A stretch of DNA of 8,076 nucleotides from Clostridiales bacterium (GTDB lineage: Bacteria; Bacillota; Clostridia; Christensenellales; JAISNN01): NCBI GenBank assembly GCA_031273965.1, contig JAISQX010000043.1, forward strand, positions 1-8,076, in the 5' to 3' direction. The stretch's first letter is position 1. Every line of letters begins with the position of its first letter. Under the pieces are notes generated by a model. It was given only the letters and a program-made list of their open reading frames with translations, was not told where the DNA came from and made no database searches. Shown here in pieces: positions 6,445 through 8,076 of this stretch. The position numbers and the translations under genes are program-made.

Positions 6445-7404
6445 GTGAAATATTTATTGATTATACTTACTTGCTGTGTCTTGATTTTTTTGGGTATGGT
6501 AATCGTTAGCTATGTTGCCTTTATCATGTTTGTAGCGCGCCACGCAAAGAGAAAAAAAAGCAGCAAGATTGTCAGGTGGTTTTCAAAGAAATTGTTGGGC
6601 GAAAATTTAGATGATATTATCGCCTATGTGGAGGAAAATGTCGTAAAATTAGAAGCTTTTCCTCATGAGGACGTCACGATAACGACGGACGACGGACTAA
6701 AGCTTTTGGGTAATTTTTTTATCAACGAAAAACCCACCGAAAATACCGTTATTTGCATGCACGGATATACCTCGAATTGGGATTATGAGTTTTCGTCTAT
6801 CGCTCAATTTTATCTGAAAGAGGGATATAACGTTCTTTTGCCGGAGCTTAGGGCGCACGGTCGCAGCGAAGGCAGATATATAGGCTTCGCCGCTCTGGAT
6901 CGCTTTGACGGATTGAAGTGGCTTAAAGTCGTTACGGATAGATTTCCGAACGGAAAAATCTTTTTGACGGGCGTTTCTATGGGAGGAGCGACGGTTCTGC
7001 AAATGTCGGATCTTGATCTTCCCAAAAACGTGAGGGGAATAATAGCCGATTGTCCGTTTACGACGGTCGGAGAGGAAATGTCGTTTCAGATGAAGAGGCT
7101 CTTTCACATTCCGCGGTTTCCGATTTTGAATATGGGCGAGTTTTTTTGTAAGACCATAGCCGGCTATGATTTTCATACCGCCGATTCGAGAAAATCCGTA
7201 AAGAACGCAAAAGTGCCCATTCTGTTTATACATGGCGGCAACGACGTTTTTATCCCGCTTTTTATGAGCGAACAATGCCTTGAAGCTTGTTCCACGGACA
7301 AAAAACTCGTCGTCGTCGACAAAGCTTCGCACGGCGCGTCTTATTATACCGATCAGGAGTTGTATGAAAGCTCCGTTCGGGAATTTCTTCAAAAACACGG
7401 TTAG
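6445..7404 (+). CDS. Membrane-anchored alpha/beta hydrolase (serine hydrolase)
   Basis: A 319-residue protein. Residues 3-30 form one hydrophobic helix, followed by a strongly basic stretch (RHAKRKK, 31-38). By the positive-inside rule this places the catalytic domain on the cytoplasmic side. The fold is complete: CMHGYTSNWDYE (104-115) supplies the oxyanion HG, LRAHGRSEG (135-143) is the usual strand-4 loop, and GVSMGG (176-181) has nucleophile Ser178. FIHGGNDVFIP (261-271) gives Asp267 and KASHG (293-297) gives His296, so a full Ser-Asp-His triad is visible. The pattern resembles the widespread Firmicutes hydrolases related to B. subtilis YqkD, whose natural substrates are poorly known; an esterase or acyl-hydrolase role is inferred only. 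It has its own promoter at 6365 and is followed by a terminator, so it is probably monocistronic. Confidence 0.88.
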   Translation: MKYLLIILTCCVLIFLGMVIVSYVAFIMFVARHAKRKKSSKIVRWFSKKLLGENLDDIIAYVEENVVKLEAFPHEDVTITTDDGLKLLGNFFINEKPTENTVICMHGYTSNWDYEFSSIAQFYLKEGYNVLLPELRAHGRSEGRYIGFAALDRFDGLKWLKVVTDRFPNGKIFLTGVSMGGATVLQMSDLDLPKNVRGIIADCPFTTVGEEMSFQMKRLFHIPRFPILNMGEFFCKTIAGYDFHTADSRKSVKNAKVPILFIHGGNDVFIPLFMSEQCLEACSTDKKLVVVDKASHGASYYTDQELYESSVREFLQKHG

Positions 7405-7429
7405 TCGTTTTTTAATCGGCGAAGCGAAT

Positions 7430-7452
7430 AAAAAAAAACGGAGAACGCTCCG
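7430..7452 (-). terminator. Minus-strand intrinsic terminator
   Basis: Read on the minus strand: CGGAG, loop CGTT, CTCCG, then nine T's (plus-strand A's at 7430-7438). The stem is short (5 bp) but GC-rich with a tetraloop and a long U-tract. It would stop leftward transcription coming from the insertion-sequence side before it enters the hydrolase gene. Confidence 0.6.
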
Positions 7453-7507
7453 GTTTACGTAAACGCGTCATGTTTGCGGTAATTCGGAAGCGTTTTTGTT
7501 TTGGTAT
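7444..7507 (+). terminator. Plus-strand intrinsic terminator of the hydrolase gene
   Basis: AACGCTCCG (7444-7452) pairs with CGGAAGCGTT (7485-7494) as a 9-bp stem with one bulged A, followed by a T-rich run to about 7507. The loop carries a self-complementary GTTTACGTAAAC (7453-7464). It lies 40 bases after the hydrolase stop codon. Its left arm is the same sequence used by the overlapping minus-strand hairpin. Confidence 0.55.
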
Positions 7508-7556
7508 TTTTAGCCAGAAACACAGTGATAGTATTAAACGCGCGGCGTAAAATATG

Positions 7557-7588
7557 AAAAAAGGCGGTTTAAAAGCAAATTCGCCTTT
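7557..7588 (-). terminator. Second minus-strand terminator candidate
   Basis: On the minus strand AAAGGCG (complement of 7582-7588) pairs with CGCCTTT (complement of 7560-7566) around a 15-base loop, and the right arm runs on into a six-T tract. It is just outside the presumed insertion-sequence end and points the same way as the transposase gene. On the plus strand only three T's follow, so the minus orientation is preferred. Confidence 0.5.
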
Positions 7589-7603
7589 GGAAAATGACGT
7601 AAA

Positions 7604-8076
7604 GGGAGTGGACATTTTCGCGCAGTTATAGAAAATCCTTCGGGGCGAGCATGAGATCTCTTGTTTTATGCAGGTGTCTGCCCGTCGGGTCGCTCCTGTG
7701 ATTGACTGTAACGGCGCGTTTTTGCTTTGCCTCTCCGAATTTGTTGTAGGCGTTGACGAACGTCGCCATGACCGCTTGGATTGTTTCTAGGCTTCTAAAA
7801 AAGCAGTGGGTTCGTCTGCTCAGCCCCGCTATGTACGTTCGCAAGTCGGCGTTCACGCTTTCGACGTCGTGCGTATCGCTTTTATCGAAGGCGTTTCGGG
7901 TGTGCCGACCGGGAAATAGGACCGCGAGATATGTCAGATTTCCATCCGTATGATACACCTCGGCAGGCGGAGCGGAGTCGACAACCCGCTGAAACACCGT
8001 TTCCGTTTTGGAGTATTCCACCGCATATCTCACGATTTGTCGCGGTTTTGTGCTAATCATAAGCGTTATATAGATG
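7604..8076 (-). mobile_element. IS1-family-like insertion sequence, 3' part
   Basis: The transposase gene runs off the right edge, so only the downstream end of the element is visible. The boundary is proposed at GGGAGTGGACATTTTCGCGC starting at 7604, about 20 bases beyond the transposase stop. It begins with GG and contains GTG, as many IS1-family ends do. The other end and the target duplication are outside the window, so the exact edge is a guess; the presence of an insertion sequence is firm. Confidence 0.6.
7626..8076 (-). CDS. IS1-family-like DDE transposase, C-terminal half (5'-partial at window edge)
   Basis: The minus-strand frame ends with TAA at 7626-7628 and stays open to the right edge. 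An internal ATG at 8058-8060 is not taken as the start because codons for IYITL precede it without a stop and the first catalytic Asp is missing. Numbering from that Met: YHTDGNLTY (36-44) carries the second catalytic Asp (D39), and DTHDVESVNADLRTYIAGLS (62-81) carries the catalytic Glu (E67) with the conserved N and LR of IS1-type transposases. RRTHCFFRSLE (82-92) and FVNAYNKFGEAK (101-112) match the family's C-terminal region, corresponding to RRT-C-S-SLE in IS1 itself. The C-terminus (KDFL) looks natural and no internal stop is seen, so the enzyme may be intact. It faces the hydrolase gene convergently. Confidence 0.82.
   Translation of the reverse strand, partial: IYITLMISTKPRQIVRYAVEYSKTETVFQRVVDSAPPAEVYHTDGNLTYLAVLFPGRHTRNAFDKSDTHDVESVNADLRTYIAGLSRRTHCFFRSLETIQAVMATFVNAYNKFGEAKQKRAVTVNHRSDPTGRHLHKTRDLMLAPKDFL

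Noticed and set aside
6697..7398. Minus-strand open frame of 233 codons opposite the hydrolase
   Set aside because: The plus strand has a complete catalytic triad, promoter and ribosome site; the antisense frame has no recognisable domain.
7412..7615. Minus-strand 67-codon frame between the hydrolase and the insertion sequence
   Set aside because: It runs through three terminator-like hairpins and the presumed element end, with no recognised motif or ribosome site.

Overview
The window looks like a piece of chromosome from a low-to-moderate GC Gram-positive bacterium, most likely an uncultured clostridial gut or rumen lineage. This is inferred from strong AGGAGG-type ribosome sites, a consensus sigma-A promoter, heavy use of ATA/GGA/ACG codons, and a very large surface-type protein built from BspA-like leucine-rich and InlB-type repeats. 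No taxonomic marker gene is present, so the assignment is tentative.

Region 1 (1-4886, +) is the 3' part of one giant open frame that enters from the left edge. It encodes at least 1627 residues: a lipase-like alpha/beta hydrolase domain (GHSRGG nucleophile elbow), a glycine-zipper-like hydrophobic stretch, two blocks of BspA-type leucine-rich repeat, about four InlB-type (Listeria-Bacteroides) beta repeats, and a Gly/Asn-rich tail in which a short beta-strand module recurs four times. No LPXTG-type anchor is seen at the C-terminus. The N-terminus and any signal peptide lie outside the window.

Region 2 (4887-5331) is non-coding and unusually structured. It holds an AACGGAT-like heptamer run, a hairpin with a 13-bp perfect stem, and a 180-bp nearly full-length imperfect palindrome flanked by AAT on both sides. 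The palindrome ends about 30 bases before the next start codon and resembles a MITE or other palindromic repeat.

Region 3 (5332-6207, +) is a ZupT-like ZIP-family metal importer. Region 4 (6208-6444) is a spacer with a perfect 14-bp tandem duplication and a near-consensus promoter (TTGACA-17-TATACT). Region 5 (6445-7404, +) is a membrane-anchored serine alpha/beta hydrolase with a GTG start. Region 6 (7405-7603) holds terminators for both strands, two of which share bases. Region 7 (about 7604-8076, -) is the 3' end of an IS1-family-like insertion sequence, transposase pointing left and running off the right edge.

The genes do not form an obvious pathway. The surface protein, metal importer and hydrolase look like separate transcription units, with mobile or repeat DNA in the first gap and at the right end.
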